From Lingula anatina (taxonomy: Eukaryota > Brachiopoda > Lingulata > Lingulida > Lingulidae), in contig NW_019775599.1 of NCBI RefSeq assembly GCF_001039355.2, forward strand, positions 81,031 to 145,030: DNA of 64,000 nt, in the 5' to 3' direction. The notes beneath the pieces are model-generated. The model had not been told where the DNA came from. It did no database searches and saw only the letters and a list, made by a program, of their open reading frames with translations. The translations under genes were made by a program, and so were the position numbers. Positions 49,496 through 62,258 of this stretch are shown here, in pieces. Numbering within the stretch: position 1 is the stretch's first letter; every line of letters starts with the position of its first letter.

Positions 49496-49675
49496 GTTCT
49501 TTGTCGATTTCACACTGGCCCCTCACCACCTGCCGACCAGAGTTCACGCAGGTCCAGGCTGGGCAGCCATGTCAGTAGCAGCTGGGGTCAGGGACAATTA
49601 AATACCAATCAAGACATGATGACATATGTTGAAAATGATTTTGACAAATATGAGCCTGGTTCACTTCCTCATTAA
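49496..49675 (+). other. Candidate 3' coding exon, open frame kept in both alleles
   Basis: A 59-codon frame opens after a TAG and ends at TAA. It is clearly more G+C-rich than its surroundings and reads like protein: a Pro/Ser/Arg-rich start (T-G-P-S-P-P-A-D-Q-S-S-R-R), then N-T-N-Q-D-M-M-T-Y-V-E-N-D-F-D-K-Y-E. There is no ATG at the start, so it would have to be a spliced terminal exon; the upstream TTAG lacks a strong pyrimidine tract. I recognise no family, and it may be chance. Confidence 0.25.
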
Positions 49676-50109
49676 GTTCGACATGGAGTCAAATGATGTG
49701 ATTATGCCACAGTGTGTCCTTACTAGCAACAGTCAACAGGAAAAAAATATGACGAAGTAATTCACAGAAGTAGACAATTAAAAAAATGCTCTTTATGTCT
49801 TGTCAAAGAGGAAAATTGAAATGCAGAGATGAATCAAATGAAACATGATCCTCCTGTGTCAATCTGTGGGAACACGCGATGTTCCATCCTTCAAATTATT
49901 ACCAGTGGGAGTGGATGAGACTTCAGAGAAATGTAAGGAATTTCACACCAAAGTTAATTACTAACAACCTTTTTCTTGGACAACACCTTCAGGAGCATGC
50001 AATGAGGAAAATATCTGCTCAGTTCACTAACACATTTTTCCCCCAAAGTATTGAATTTTAAAACTCACATATACATACTGGATTTTTACATAAAAAACTG
50101 ACAAAACAG

Positions 50110-50110
50110 N
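50110..50110. other. Assembly gap (single n) at an unmerged overlap
   Basis: This is the exact junction between the two 9-kb copies. Confidence 0.88.
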
Positions 50111-53100
50111 GGGAGAGGGTTTGTGAAGAAATGGGTTGCAGTTTTCCAGTGTAACTACTAAATGATCTGCCTCTGCTGCCCATGTGATATTAAATACAAA
50201 TAGTGCTTGAATCACAGCAGAGCAGGATCTAGTTATACACTGTATTCAAAAAGACATACTGGTACATGCACACTGATGCACAAAACCCTATTTCTCCATA
50301 AGTATGATGTTTTAATTTTTATAATTCCTTTGGTGATAAATCCAATAACAAATTTTTAAAAAATTGAAAGGGGATATTGCGGAAATATTCAGGTTTTCCT
50401 TCTTTTAATATTTTTCATTTTTTTATTTTATTACATTTTTGCTACATATTATACAAGAAGGTATAATGGGCATTGTATTAATTATCTTTATAGGTCTTTC
50501 CCAAAATGAATTCTATGAATAATGTCAACTCACATTTTATTGTCATGACAATAAAATATTAATTATAAGCATTTGTACAAAGCAACAGAAATTTTTGTGT
50601 TTCTGCTTGTGGAAAATAACATTCATTGTACAGGGTACCAGAGGCTTTATTGTAGGCCCCTACTGATACAGGCACTATCCACAGGGAGCAAATTATGTAC
50701 TATAACCAAATAACCAAAAAGCCAAAGCATTTCTGCTTAGCTCATGCTGGAACATACCCATACATGCATTCAGCAAGTTTAGCCTATGTATTCATTATTA
50801 CATACTAAATTTGGGACTGCTTTTTCATGCTCTACTTGGCAAATGACAAAAAATTTATATGCAACATCCTCAAGGGAATGTCTTTCCTGGAGCTTCAGTG
50901 CTGTTTTGTGAGTTAATTAAATAATTTGCTGATTAATATCAACAACAGCTATTTAAAAACATCAATAACAGTAATGGTGAGGTAACATGCACTATGGTAT
51001 TGTTACCCTCTATTATCGTTACCCTTTATTATCATCCAGATACTGAAAATGGCGTTTTCCTGCATCTAATTATTCAGTAACGCATCTGTCTTTGTTCTGA
51101 TTTAAAACAATAAAAAAAACCCTCAAAAATATAAAATATCAGCATTTATATTTCTTGTTGTAATGTTTAAGCATAGACAACTCAAAGCTTTAATGGTCAA
51201 TTTAACACCTTTCTGATGTGCGGTGTGATAGCAATTGGTATGTGGCGTAATCTTGCAACTTGGCAGAGTTGACCATGAGTGTACAAATGTATGGGCTACA
51301 ATCCATTGCCATCATTTTAGTCTTAATATTTTTGCTATTGATTTATAAGCCCCTAACTGCAGATTTTCATTAAACAAAGGCATCATTTTGCTTTATCAAT
51401 GATAAAATCTGAACTAAGACCTTTAAGAAAAATTGTTGGCAGGGTTTTGGAGTACTAAGTGGTGGCATTAAATTGGTGTTAAAATGATTATCATGGGCAC
51501 TCATGTACAGGAGAAATTTGAGAAACTGATTTTTCAGTTTTTACCCCAAAATTGCAATAATGACATCACCCACAAGACGACATATTTGTAAATGTTAATT
51601 AATTTAGTCACTGAACACTGAAGATTTATCTATTACCCAAAAGAACATGTAAGGCAGTAAGTAAGTTTTGTGCGAAGGGTGACATTATCCTTATAAGTTT
51701 ACACATTAGCCTGCTGAGTTCACACAAGCTATATATAATCACATGCTATGCTCCCAATAAGCACCCTCTTAATGTGCACACTTTATGGGTTTTCATTATT
51801 CATTTTATTAAATGAATGTCATTAGTTTTACATTACAGACATCAAACTATAATCAGTGATCCTGCAAGCCTGAACAATGGATCAATTTGTAAATGCCCAG
51901 CATGTACCAGTAATCACAAAACAACCCTGGCTGACTTGTTTTGACCTTTGCCTCAGGTAATGGAATCAATTTAATATCCTTTGTTGTCTCTTAGGATCTA
52001 CTCAGAAAAAAAAGTATATAGGCTGTGTTGACAACCAGTGATCTGCAGACTAACTGGTCCAGGGATCAAATTTGGCTTGCACTTGACAATGAGTTCCTGC
52101 TGTCCATCCTATCATGGGCGGAGCAATGAAATTTTGGCACGATTTCAAGTGGGGCTTGCAATATGCGGTCTGCAGACTAGTTAGTCAGTGGATCAGCTGG
52201 TTGTGAATGTGGCCATAGAGGTACTCTGGCTCGATCATCACTATTCTTTGGCATGATGGAGCAATGCAGGGCCTTTTCTTTTCTCCTTTTTTTTTTAATC
52301 CTTATAATTATTGTGGTGATCAAAACAAGAATATTCCTGACTATCAAACCTGGAAAGAACCTTTAGTCTCATACCACTTTTTTGTATGACGTTGAAAGAA
52401 CTGTTTCCCCTAATGCTGCTACAGAAATATGTCCAGGGTATTTGCAGAACACCATATTGCTTTAAATTCATAGCACACTTAGTCAGAGCTAGTACTCTAC
52501 TTTAGGCATATTACAATCAATTACTGTGCTGCAGATATAGTTGTAGTAACTTCTACATGTTCTGTACATGTATACAATGTAGGTACAATAGTAGGTAGAC
52601 CTCTGTAAGGACACAGAGGTATTTTGTCAGGGCATGTGCAACACTAATATGGAATATGACTCAAACCAAGAAGGTCGAACTCCTTGCTCAAACCAAAGGC
52701 CTAAACAGATTGCAATGTGCCTCTATGATCAAATCCTGAAACCCATTTAGTTAAGGAAATTTCAAATTATAGGACTTTCTTTAGGTCTCTATGAGACTCT
52801 AGAGGAATCCCACTGAACTAAGAATAGGAATTCTATCAGATGTCCTATAGGTTTCCTAACAAGGAAATATGTCCTTTCTGGATCCTAAAGGATTTTAAGC
52901 CAATTTCCTTCAAAACATTATAAGATTTTAAGCCAATTTCCAATAGGACCCTAAATGAAATTTTACTGAAACTTCCATAAAAATCTTCCATAAGGAATGG
53001 AGATTTGCAAGTAAAAATGTGCACACAAATAAAATGAATTTGTTTTTTCTCATAAAAAAAGTTCTACAAAAGAGGCTCAGGAGAGATGCATTCCTTTGAC

Positions 53101-53627
53101 TTTTTTTTTCAATTTCTTATTTGCATATAAATATACCAAATAACTAAGAAAAAGATCTATTTTTCCATCTCCATATCAGCCAACCCAAAGAAAAATACTG
53201 AACATGCCCCTATTCAGTCTCTGAAGCACAAGGCAAAGAAGGAAATTGGCTGATTGTGATGAACTGGAAATTTTGCACATATATTGTTTCACATCTAAAG
53301 TTTCCTGACTATCTATACAGGACAATAACACTTGATCATAAATAGCCCCAATAAAAGATCTGAACACTTGACCCATATAGCATTTGAGCTTTAAATCATA
53401 AATGTAATCAAAATGGAATTCTTATGTTGAAATGGTAAACCTAAGTGAAAGCTCAGCTATACTTTTTTTACAACAATTCTACAAATGGAATTTTGATGTT
53501 CAAAGAGAAACCTCTAGACAATAAAACTGACAGCGACATTATAACTACAAGTACATGCACATGTTATCCCAGAATTTTCAAATGTGCATGAACAATTTTA
53601 CTGATGACTAAGGTATCTAGGGTCTTA

Positions 53628-53842
53628 GGCTCTATTCCCATAGATTTTAGATCGATCTATCCCCGCAGGGAGTCTCACTAGATTACTTTCAGATAATCCT
53701 ACTTAAATGTCCGTCCCGCCTACTACAAGCTGTAAGGGGATAATTAACTTTTGTGTCCGCCTGGCTGACAGCTATTTAGCGTGAACCCCCAGGGAGTTAG
53801 GTCGATCTAAAGTAGGTCGATCTAATCTATGGAAATGGGGTG
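53628..53842. mobile_element. Harbinger-type MITE (H5), 215 bp, present in one allele
   Basis: Begins GGCTCTATTCCCATAG and ends CTATGGAAATGGGGTG, flanked by TTA duplications (53625-53627 and 53843-53845). The corresponding point in the other copy (after 44798) has a single TTA, so this is a true filled/empty pair. No transposase is encoded. Confidence 0.88.
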
Positions 53843-54487
53843 TTAATCAAAACAGAACACAGAAGAGAGTGAAATGTGAAATGCTTGGTCACTGACCAAG
53901 TTTACATTATGCAATCATAAAGATACAATACTCTATAATATACCATACATGTACCAAGGATAAACAGCTCCTGGAAACCAAAAAAAAGGCATTAAAATGC
54001 AAGTATTACAATGAACAGGAACTGTGTGTTAAAGAACTGTTACAGTAGCAAAAGACAAGCTGATAGTTGATAGGCATACATGTATAAGTATTTTCAAGCT
54101 GGAGTCACTAGGACATATATATTTTGAAAAAGTTAGATATTGGTCAAAGTTTTATTGCCCTGAAATGGTGTTATCTTACATAAGATAGCAGCTATATGTT
54201 CTCCCTCTTTTGTTTTGTGGCACCCATAGATTTGTTGCAGTTAATCCTCAAAATTTTGTTATTTACATTGTGCATCAAGTGTTTTCCTAAAAGATAAGTG
54301 CACATAAATATACATGTACACTTATGTTCACAATCTTGTAATAACTTGCTAGCATATCATATAACAGAATGGCAGTGAGTAAAGCAAACCAATAACACAA
54401 CTAAATTTCTATAGCTCTAAAAATGGCTTCTTGCTGCATCAGCAATGCCCGTCACAAACTTTGTCCCAATCATACACACATAAAAGC

Positions 54488-54490
<3 letters not shown>

Positions 54491-54521
<31 letters not shown>
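54491..54521. repeat. (GA)n microsatellite, allele 2
   Basis: A pure GA run allelic to 45455-45491. Confidence 0.9.
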
Positions 54522-54523
<2 letters not shown>

Positions 54524-55756
54524 GTGATATAATGTGGTGCTACTAATCTCAACTAATGTTACTGTATATGTTATTTGATTAAAAGTTATATAATATAGTA
54601 TTAGTAGTCACAGTTGCGAAAAAATTGTACCATGTATCAATGTACTATAACTGGGTCTTACCAGGAAAAATTCAATTAAGAAAATTGAATTGATTTCTTT
54701 GTCATTATGAAGTACTTTATTCAATATTGGATACTTGTAACTTAGACAAGACAGCATACTGTATTCATTTTCTATGTCATAACTGGATTACCTCACAGTG
54801 GGTTATAAGTGATTTGATACATTGTTTCTCTGAGATATTGTTGCAAAATTGCCTTTTTTTACTGTCTTTCATAATTTTTTTTTTCATGAAAGATGTAATT
54901 TCCAGGCCAGAGTTTCAGAAAGGTAATTATTCATTTAAAATTTCTATACATGCCATTTTTCACACCAGAACTTCAATAGCATTTGATTGCAGTTTATTAC
55001 ACCAACAAAAATTTGACATAATTCATTAACTATGCCACATCCTTCAAGAAACCAAGAAATCTAGATGGGAATTCACATATTTGTGACTAACATGGCCAGT
55101 TACTTCAGGCAAACTTGTCACTGACTATCGCGGTCTGATAAGCTTGCACATTCGGAGGGTTGAAAATGACGTAGCTCAGCCTGGCCACGTATTGGACCCG
55201 AAGTTCTAGGCAAAACGTCATCTTTTGGAACTTACAATTAAGTACCCCTTAAAAAAAGTACTCAAATAAATACCACTGCTTTTGTTCTTGTTTTAAGTGT
55301 AGCACTAGGTTGGTTTCATTGTTTTATAAAAGAATTTTACTTGGATATTCAATGTACTAGGTTAAACGCTATTGTTAATATCTAATCTTGCACATTTCAA
55401 CTTAGGTACATGCGTAATATTTCTACATTTGTGGATCTTCATACTCAGTAGGTATATTACAAAGATCTGTACTGTATATACAAGTATATTGCCTATTAAA
55501 CCAGTTTGCTGAGATTGGGAGGCAACTGCAATTATTACCAGTCACTGTATCTTCTCTTTGTTGCTATGGATCCTATTTAGCATCTGATAAATCCTTGTTA
55601 TTTTATTGTAAGTCATATCTTTCCAATTACTCTACATGAGATGTACGGTATTGTGCACACTCACAAAATGCTATTATGATTTCTGAGAGTTTTTTAACAT
55701 GTAAGTACTAGTTACAACTACTGATCGTCCATGTATGCAACATACAAGAGTACGTG

Positions 55757-55788
55757 TAATTATATCGAGGCGCAGCCGAGATATAATT
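55757..55788. repeat. Small GC-rich hairpin (allele 2)
   Basis: Allelic copy of 46734-46765 with G in place of A in the core, which strengthens the inner GGC/GCC pairing. Confidence 0.5.
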
Positions 55789-58500
55789 TGATCTGGTATG
55801 TCACATACAGTGGACGAGGAATAGTTGTAACTGACTTGTACCACAGCTGCCGCTTCGAAAAATAGGATGAACGCACTGAAGGGTATGAAAATACAGGCAA
55901 GCCTATGTGCGAAATACAAGTGCAATTATCATATTGTTCGAGGCACTAGCCGTGGTATATAGTGAAAGTTAATGTACTAGTTAATGGTCAGCTAGGAAAT
56001 TTTTGTCATGTGGCAAGGGGTTGTTTCAATCAATTTTTAACCTATAAAATATATTTTATCATTATATACTTTACAGAGATGTCATGTCAGAATAATACAG
56101 TGTATGAGTATAGTTATTGTTAAGCAGTATTTAGGTGTGTTATATATTCCAGGGATATATATTTCCTTAACAACTTTGTGTAACACGCTTTTGATCATTT
56201 TCTGTAATAAAAGTTCAGTATTATATAAGATTCTGCAGAGACTGTATAATAACAATTTTCAAACCCTACATTTAACTGTGCAAACTTCATAGCACTATTG
56301 TGTTTTGGTGCTGTAATTATTCACAAATTTCAAATAATTTTTTTTCAAGATTTCTCAGTTATAGTTACTCATATCAGTGTTCTTCTCAATGTTTTTTTTT
56401 ATTCATGTTCCAAGCAAAACATTCTTTTGTGCTATAAAATTAATTAATCAATCTATTTGAATGTAATGAGTAATTACGGTATTCTGTTATATAAACATAT
56501 AAGTATTTATGCTTGTGATGTAAAGACATCTGTGTCCTACATGTAAACTGCAAAGAAAATTTATATTTTCACCATGCTTGCAGCTAGGATAAATCATTTA
56601 GTTTTTCATGGCCTCTTAAATACTGATCCAATCTGGAGTACTAAATTTAGTTGCTAAGTAGCCTATTGTACCTGGTTGGGTGTGTTAGAGAAACTGATTG
56701 TGTTTAGTTGTGACAATCAACTATTGTAATCAACACAGAGATTGTATGAAATAATTAAAAGGGACTGCCACAATTTAGTTCATTATTCTCTAGATATTAT
56801 TTACTCTTGGTCAAAATTTTGGAATATATGAACTATGTTTCCTGTAACTGAGAGGGCTGCCAAGAGCAAATTAAACTTAGTTGCCGTATAATAGGAAACT
56901 TTGGGCAGTATGATATATATCCAACATGGCTGCCAATTCCCACCATTGCAAACCTTCTATCCACCCTGAATAAAGAAAAAAAACTTTGTGGTAAACACAG
57001 TTTCAAGGTACCATTACTCCTGTAATCAGAGCGTAATTTGAGTGACTCGTAACTGAATTTTGTCAATTTGGTTTCTCTGAAATCCTAAAAAAATATTTAC
57101 TAGTCCTTTTTTAATTTTTTCTTCCACTGACAAAAGTTTGTCATAATTTTGCAAAATATTTTAATAATTACCGATTGACTGTTATATATTTCTGATGCAT
57201 TGTTAATTTCAATTTGTGCATTTTGAAAAACTATTCACAATCATGGAAAATGAAAAACATACTGTAGTACAAATAATTACGTACTGTGTGTAATGTTTTG
57301 CTACATTTAGTGATTATTGTAACTTTGATTTTTATTATCATATATCTTGTGGATCTATTAAATTTGATATTGTGGTTATTTATTGTGTGTTGTTGCATTT
57401 CTATAAAGAACCAGCTCACATGTGCCTACACCTACTGAATCTTTCAGTACTCAATGGTACAGTCAATTACTAATCCACCAAATTACAAAAGTGGCCATGT
57501 ACAATTTAGCAGCCATAGAGTAATTGAAAGTACAACATCACCAAATAAGAAAAACACCCCACCCCCACCACCCACCACCAAAAAAAAAAAAAGAAAAGAA
57601 AAGAAAAAAAGAAAGATGGTACTTTGATGGAGGAGGGGGGTGAAAGTGCATTGAATATTAAACAGTCCACAACTCCATTTGTATGGTTATACCATTTTCC
57701 TCCTTTTATCACCATATGTTCCTTAAAATATAAACTCATAGTGCACTAAGTAAGTTGCCTTCTTTTTTTGACATTATCAGAGACTTTCAGTTATAACAAA
57801 GTGTTCTGTGCATGCAGCCTTTCATTACTCGAGCCCAAAGTTTGGTATGTCAATAGTTTCATCTTAACTTCATCTGGGTTTTAAGTGTACATGGGTAAAA
57901 TGTGGAAGCATTTGATAAAACAAAACATTGCTCACAAGTCATTTTACATACCTGCTTTTTGAAGTTTAAGTTCCTGATGAACCCTGAAACTGGAAAGCAT
58001 TTAGCAATACAAACCATATTCCAACCTTTAAGGTCTTTGCAAAAAAATATTCACCAGGCATTTATGTCATTATCTTCTGTTGTGTACCAAGCAGGGATTC
58101 ACTATGGATTTAATTAGATTGATCATTTACTCGTATTCTGTCTCATGTATAATAGTAAAAATTTGAATGACAAAATTACCATTTATAAACTTGGCCTGTG
58201 AGTTTTAAGTTTGTCATTTGTTTGCCACTCCTGTACAGAGATTGAGACTTGTAAATGTCACCCATAATGCTATAAATTAGAAATTAAGAAATCAAAAACA
58301 ACACTATATATCAGGCTCATCTCAATAGATTTGTATAGATTATGCTTTGCTGATTAAGTAAAAGTTGCTGAAATTTCTTGCAAAAATTTTAGCTATATGA
58401 AGGTCTGACACAAATTGCATGCTTTTAAAGTACACTGCTTCCTTGCTGAGTCAAATGCATACTCCATGTAAAAATAGTTTCAAATCAATAACATAATTAG

Positions 58501-58680
58501 GTTCTTTGTCGATTTCACACTGGCCCCTCACCACCTGCCGACCAGAGTTCACGCAGGTCCAGGCTGGGCAGCCATGTCAGAAGCAGCTGGGGTCAGGGAC
58601 AATTAAATACCAATCAAGACATGATGACATATGTTGAAAATGATTTTGACAAATATGAGCCTGGTTCACTTCCTCATTAG
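58501..58680 (+). other. Candidate 3' coding exon, second allele
   Basis: Same frame and length as 49496-49675, with one Ser to Arg change and a TAG stop instead of TAA. Only two substitutions separate the alleles over 180 nt. Confidence 0.25.
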
Positions 58681-59113
58681 GTTCGACATGGAGTCAAATG
58701 ATGTGATTATGCCACAGTGTGTCCTTACTAGCAACAGTCAACAGGAAAGAAATATGACGAAGTAATTCACAGAAGTAGACAACTAAAAAAATGCTCTTTA
58801 TGTCTTGTCAGAGAGGAAAATTGAAATGCAGAGATGAATCAAATGAAACATGATCCTCCTGTGTCAATCTGTGGGAACACGCGATGTTCCATCCTTCAAA
58901 TTATTACCAGTGGGAGCGGATGAGACTTCAGAGAAATGTAAGGAATTTCACACCAAAGTTAATTACTAACAACCTTTTTCTTGGACAACACCTTCAGGAG
59001 CATGCAATGAGGAAAATATCTGCTCAGTTCACTAACAAATTTTTCCCCCAAAGTATTGAATTTTAAAACTCACATATTCATACTGGATTTTTACATAAAA
59101 AACTGACAAAACG

Positions 59114-61224
59114 GATTTACTTTCTAATCACCACCATCTTTGTCAGCTAAATTAATTTTAAATTGAGTCATTAGCTAAAAATTCTTGCCCACCAAGTAGA
59201 GCCAGGTTGACCAGTGACTGTTTTGATGAAGTGAAATGGTTATTGATTAGCAAATTAACCTTTTCTGATACTGAACTTCTGACACCAGGCTGGTGGCCTG
59301 AAACTTTTTATCTCTGCATCACATTCGACACCTGACAAATGACTGGTCAATGATCAACTGACCATAGGTAAACAAAGCAACAAATCTTTATCACTTCAAA
59401 TGGTGCGTAACTCAAGCAATCTTTCCATCTGTGACACCTCTAGCTGTGCCTTTTATGTTACAGAACAATTGTCCTCATCTTGTATCTTATATAAGATATA
59501 TATGCCCAGTGAAACAAGGTTAACATTTTTATCACCCTGTGACAAAAGTCAGGGATCATATTTATACTTGCCCCCACCCCCACCCCCCAACCCACATACA
59601 AAAGTCTGGATACACCAGTGCTAACTGCAGATATTATACATTTCAATGTTTTTTATAGTTTTTATGAAACAAGACCCACTACCATGTGACTGACACCCAA
59701 GATTTTTGTGTATGACACTTTCAATTCTTGGATACTTTAATTTCAGAGGATACTTAATTAATGTCATACTTCATGTAATGAAAAAATGACTAGATTTTGT
59801 TTTTCAATACAAAACCATACAACACAATTTCTAAAGGGAAAAATTTAATCCAAGAAGAATTTACAGCTTCAGTAACACCTAGCAAAAGGACTTCCGTTTC
59901 ATTAGTTTTGCAACTATGTCATCTACAGCATTTAGCAACTTTGCCTGACTAGGCTAAGGCACCCCCTTAATGGAATAAAGGTGTAGCAAAACAATGAAAT
60001 CCTAAGTCTTCAAAGAATTCTCTGAAAAAATTAGATTGAATTCTCAAACCCACGGAAGCCATGTAATGGAAATTAACATGTCTGCTTCACTACTTTAACA
60101 GCTGCCGCTAATGGTATTAAAGTTCTGGAAATTGAGGGTTAAAGGAAAAGACACAATTCATTAAACATTTTTACAGATACAATTTGGGGACATTATAAAA
60201 CTATTCTTTTCTCAGGCAAGGTGATGTGAAAGCATTCACCAGAAAAAAACACATTAACCTTTCTACACAATGCCCCAGGAATCAGCATTCAGGCAGGTGA
60301 GTTATTGTTCAGGTTCATGTGCAAAATTAGATTTTACCTCAGTCTTCAAGAACTGTTGCTGCAAAGTGATTAATCTGTTTACTGCTTCAAAATTTTGGAC
60401 ATTTTGCTAAATCATCAAATTTGTCATGCCTGAATAGAACAGGAATATGTAACAATGCTCAATGTTGTCAATGTAATGAGAAAAAGGCAAATTTACTAAC
60501 GTGTACCGAAATTAGTTTGCAACCCAGTACAATCGAAAGCCTAGTACTTGACAGATTTGCTACAACTATAGTTGTAAGAGATGAACAGATTAATCATCAT
60601 GTTATAAACAACAGAAAAAGTAAGAGATACAAAGGGCAACTGCAATGAGTGTTGTAATGTACCTACCTCAGGGAGGGCGGGGTGGACAAGTGATACAGTG
60701 AGGGGTGGGCAGCACTTTTCTAGTCTTTTGACTAGTTTCAGTTTGTCTTCAGGGGTCTATTTTCACAAGAAAGCCACAATACTAATGTAATACTTAAGTT
60801 CTAATGTGATGTTGCATGACATTTGGAGGCTTTGAGCTCAATCAAGTCTTGGTCTTATTGCCGTCTTTATTCACATTAAAAAAAAAAGACTAAAATCAAA
60901 ATACAGACATGTACACATACTCCTGTCCTTCCTCACAAGTTCCAAGCTTTTAGATCAAATATTTCAATTTTGCCTTTTCTCCGAGAATCACACATGATTA
61001 CTGCAATCTTCTGTATTAGCCCTAGCTGTAGATTGCATTTTACAGGGAAATCAATTTTTGGATCAATATGTTGGAAAAGGCCACCTTTTCACTGCCATTT
61101 CTTTTGCCTAAATACAATGTCTGCAAACTTGACAAACTGGTACCTGTGTTTTGAAGTCCAAGTGTCAAATGTCCCTAGAAACTGACCTCTATTCTTTGTC
61201 AGCACGCATGCTTGTATTACTTAC
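59114..61224. other. Intron stretch upstream (in the gene's sense) of the long-intron repeats
   Basis: Unique AT-rich sequence next to the 5' end of the long intron, with one C-rich tract. No gene recognised. Confidence 0.5.
59571..59592. repeat. C-rich tract
   Basis: CCCCCACCCC units in otherwise AT-rich sequence. Confidence 0.8.
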
Positions 61225-61336
61225 TCTGGTTACAGCCTGGTCCAAACATCTTTGGATCTTCACAAATCTCACACGCAGAACCAGTAAAGTTGGCATTGCA
61301 CTTGCATGTACCATTTCCTTTGATGCCATCAATACA
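61225..61336 (-). CDS. Stabilin-like EGF protein, internal exon
   Basis: The minus-strand exon lies between acceptor TTTCAG and donor A|GTAAGT. It is 112 nt: 37 codons plus 1 nt, in at phase 0 and out at phase 1. It encodes most of a laminin-type EGF module: C-I-D-G-I-K-G-N-G-T-C-K-C, then N-F-T-G-S-A-C-E-I-C, then F-G-P-G-C-N-Q. The G-x-G-x-C-x-C and F-G-P-x-C motifs are characteristic of stabilins, where such modules follow a CC-G-Y-Y-G exon, as they do here. The next exon in the transcript is at 936-1122, across an intron of 60,102 bases in this assembly. Such proteins are normally type I membrane scavenger or adhesion receptors; that role is known for the family, not shown by this fragment. 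Confidence 0.85.
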
Positions 61337-62171
61337 CTGAAATTTTGATATCAAGTTTGTTGCAATTTTCCAAGTGACTCAAAAGTAATTTTTATCATTT
61401 TATTATGTTTCTTATTGCTTACATTATTATTTTTTAATATATAATTTATGTTATTAATATACATAACCAGGTTTGAAAATGAAGAAGTTGTTTTGCATCA
61501 GATCTGAGGCTACAGGTACAGACTTCTTTTAAAAATTGAAAGCTAGATCAGCTTCATACATGGGCAGACAGTCTTCCCATCTCAATTCAGAAATCTAATT
61601 ATCTGTGTAACATCATAAAAAAAGTGTCTCAGAAAGAAAATGATTCCTGGAAGTCATCTCTAAGCCCCAAAAGATGGTCACGCACTACCTACATTGCCAG
61701 ATTATAGTATTCTGGGGTTCCAATTTTCAAAAAATGATCCAATAGATTTTTAGGATATAGAGATTGCATGACTTTGTGCTCAAATGAGTTCTAATCAGCA
61801 GGTTCATTCCCTATTTCAATAGTAGAAATGTTCCCAAATAAAAAGGTAAATTAAAAGACATTACTGGGATTATTATATAGTGTTCAGGATCAAAAATCAT
61901 TAGGTAAAAAGAGCATATTGATGGTGATGTAATTTGCCATTAGAACCTAAAATTAAGGCCAGAATCTAGAATCCAACATCCAATGTGTATCAAACATGGC
62001 TAAAATAAATCCTGGTTACATTTTTTTCTGTCAAATTACTGGTTCTTTATCACATCAATGAACAATTGTTGGTAATTAATCAAATACCATTTTTTCAGTG
62101 AACTATGTTTCACAAAGGACAAAAATAAATAAATAGATAAATTGCAAAATAAGTCTAGATGCCAATATTAC
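61337..62171 (-). other. Intron of the stabilin-like gene
   Basis: 835 bp between phase-0 exons with GTAATA donor and TTTCAG acceptor; nothing else recognised. Confidence 0.75.
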
Positions 62172-62258
62172 CTGCCCATTACCATAACATGGATTGTTGT
62201 ACTCTCCTGGGCAGGGCTCACAAGCTGAGCCATAGTAACCACCACAGCACTCTGAAAC
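62172..62258 (-). CDS. Stabilin-like EGF protein, CC-G-Y-Y-G exon
   Basis: This 87-nt minus-strand exon (29 codons, phase 0 on both sides) has acceptor TTTTAAAG and donor CAG|GTAATA. It reads V-S-E-C-C-G-G-Y-Y-G-S-A-C-E-P-C-P-G-E, then N-P-C-Y-G-N-G-Q. The E-C-C-x-G-Y-Y-G-x-x-C-x-x-C-P-G pattern is the hallmark start of each EGF cluster in stabilins, and the final C-x-G-x-G is completed by the first cysteine of the next exon at 61336. An alternative acceptor (TTTCAG, 6 nt further in) would drop two residues and also keep the frame. Confidence 0.87.

Larger units (their letters stand above)
40963..50109 (+). repeat. Overlap pair 4, left copy (9.1 kb)
   Basis: This is colinear with 50111-59113 throughout. 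Differences are substitutions, microsatellite lengths, a 16-bp indel near 41780, and different MITEs at one site (44475 here). No confident gene is inside; an open frame at 49496-49675 is noted separately. Confidence 0.9.
50111..59113 (+). repeat. Overlap pair 4, right copy (9.0 kb, alternative haplotype)
   Basis: This repeats 40963-50109 in the same orientation from the gap onward and leads into unique sequence at about 59114. Confidence 0.9.
1123..61224 (-). other. Very long intron of the stabilin-like gene, host to a nested GPCR gene
   Basis: The exons at 61225-61336 (donor phase 1) and 936-1122 (acceptor phase 1) join into an uninterrupted EGF sequence, so everything between is intron of the minus-strand gene: 60,102 bases as assembled. 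About 15.7 kb of this is duplicated contig overlap, which leaves roughly 44 kb. It holds the plus-strand GPCR, transposon remnants and simple repeats. No further exon of the host gene was recognised inside it. Confidence 0.7.

Noticed and set aside
55674-55925. 83-codon minus-strand frame in the second 9-kb copy
   Set aside because: The frame is not kept at full length in the other allele and covers the hairpin motif region. Probably non-coding.
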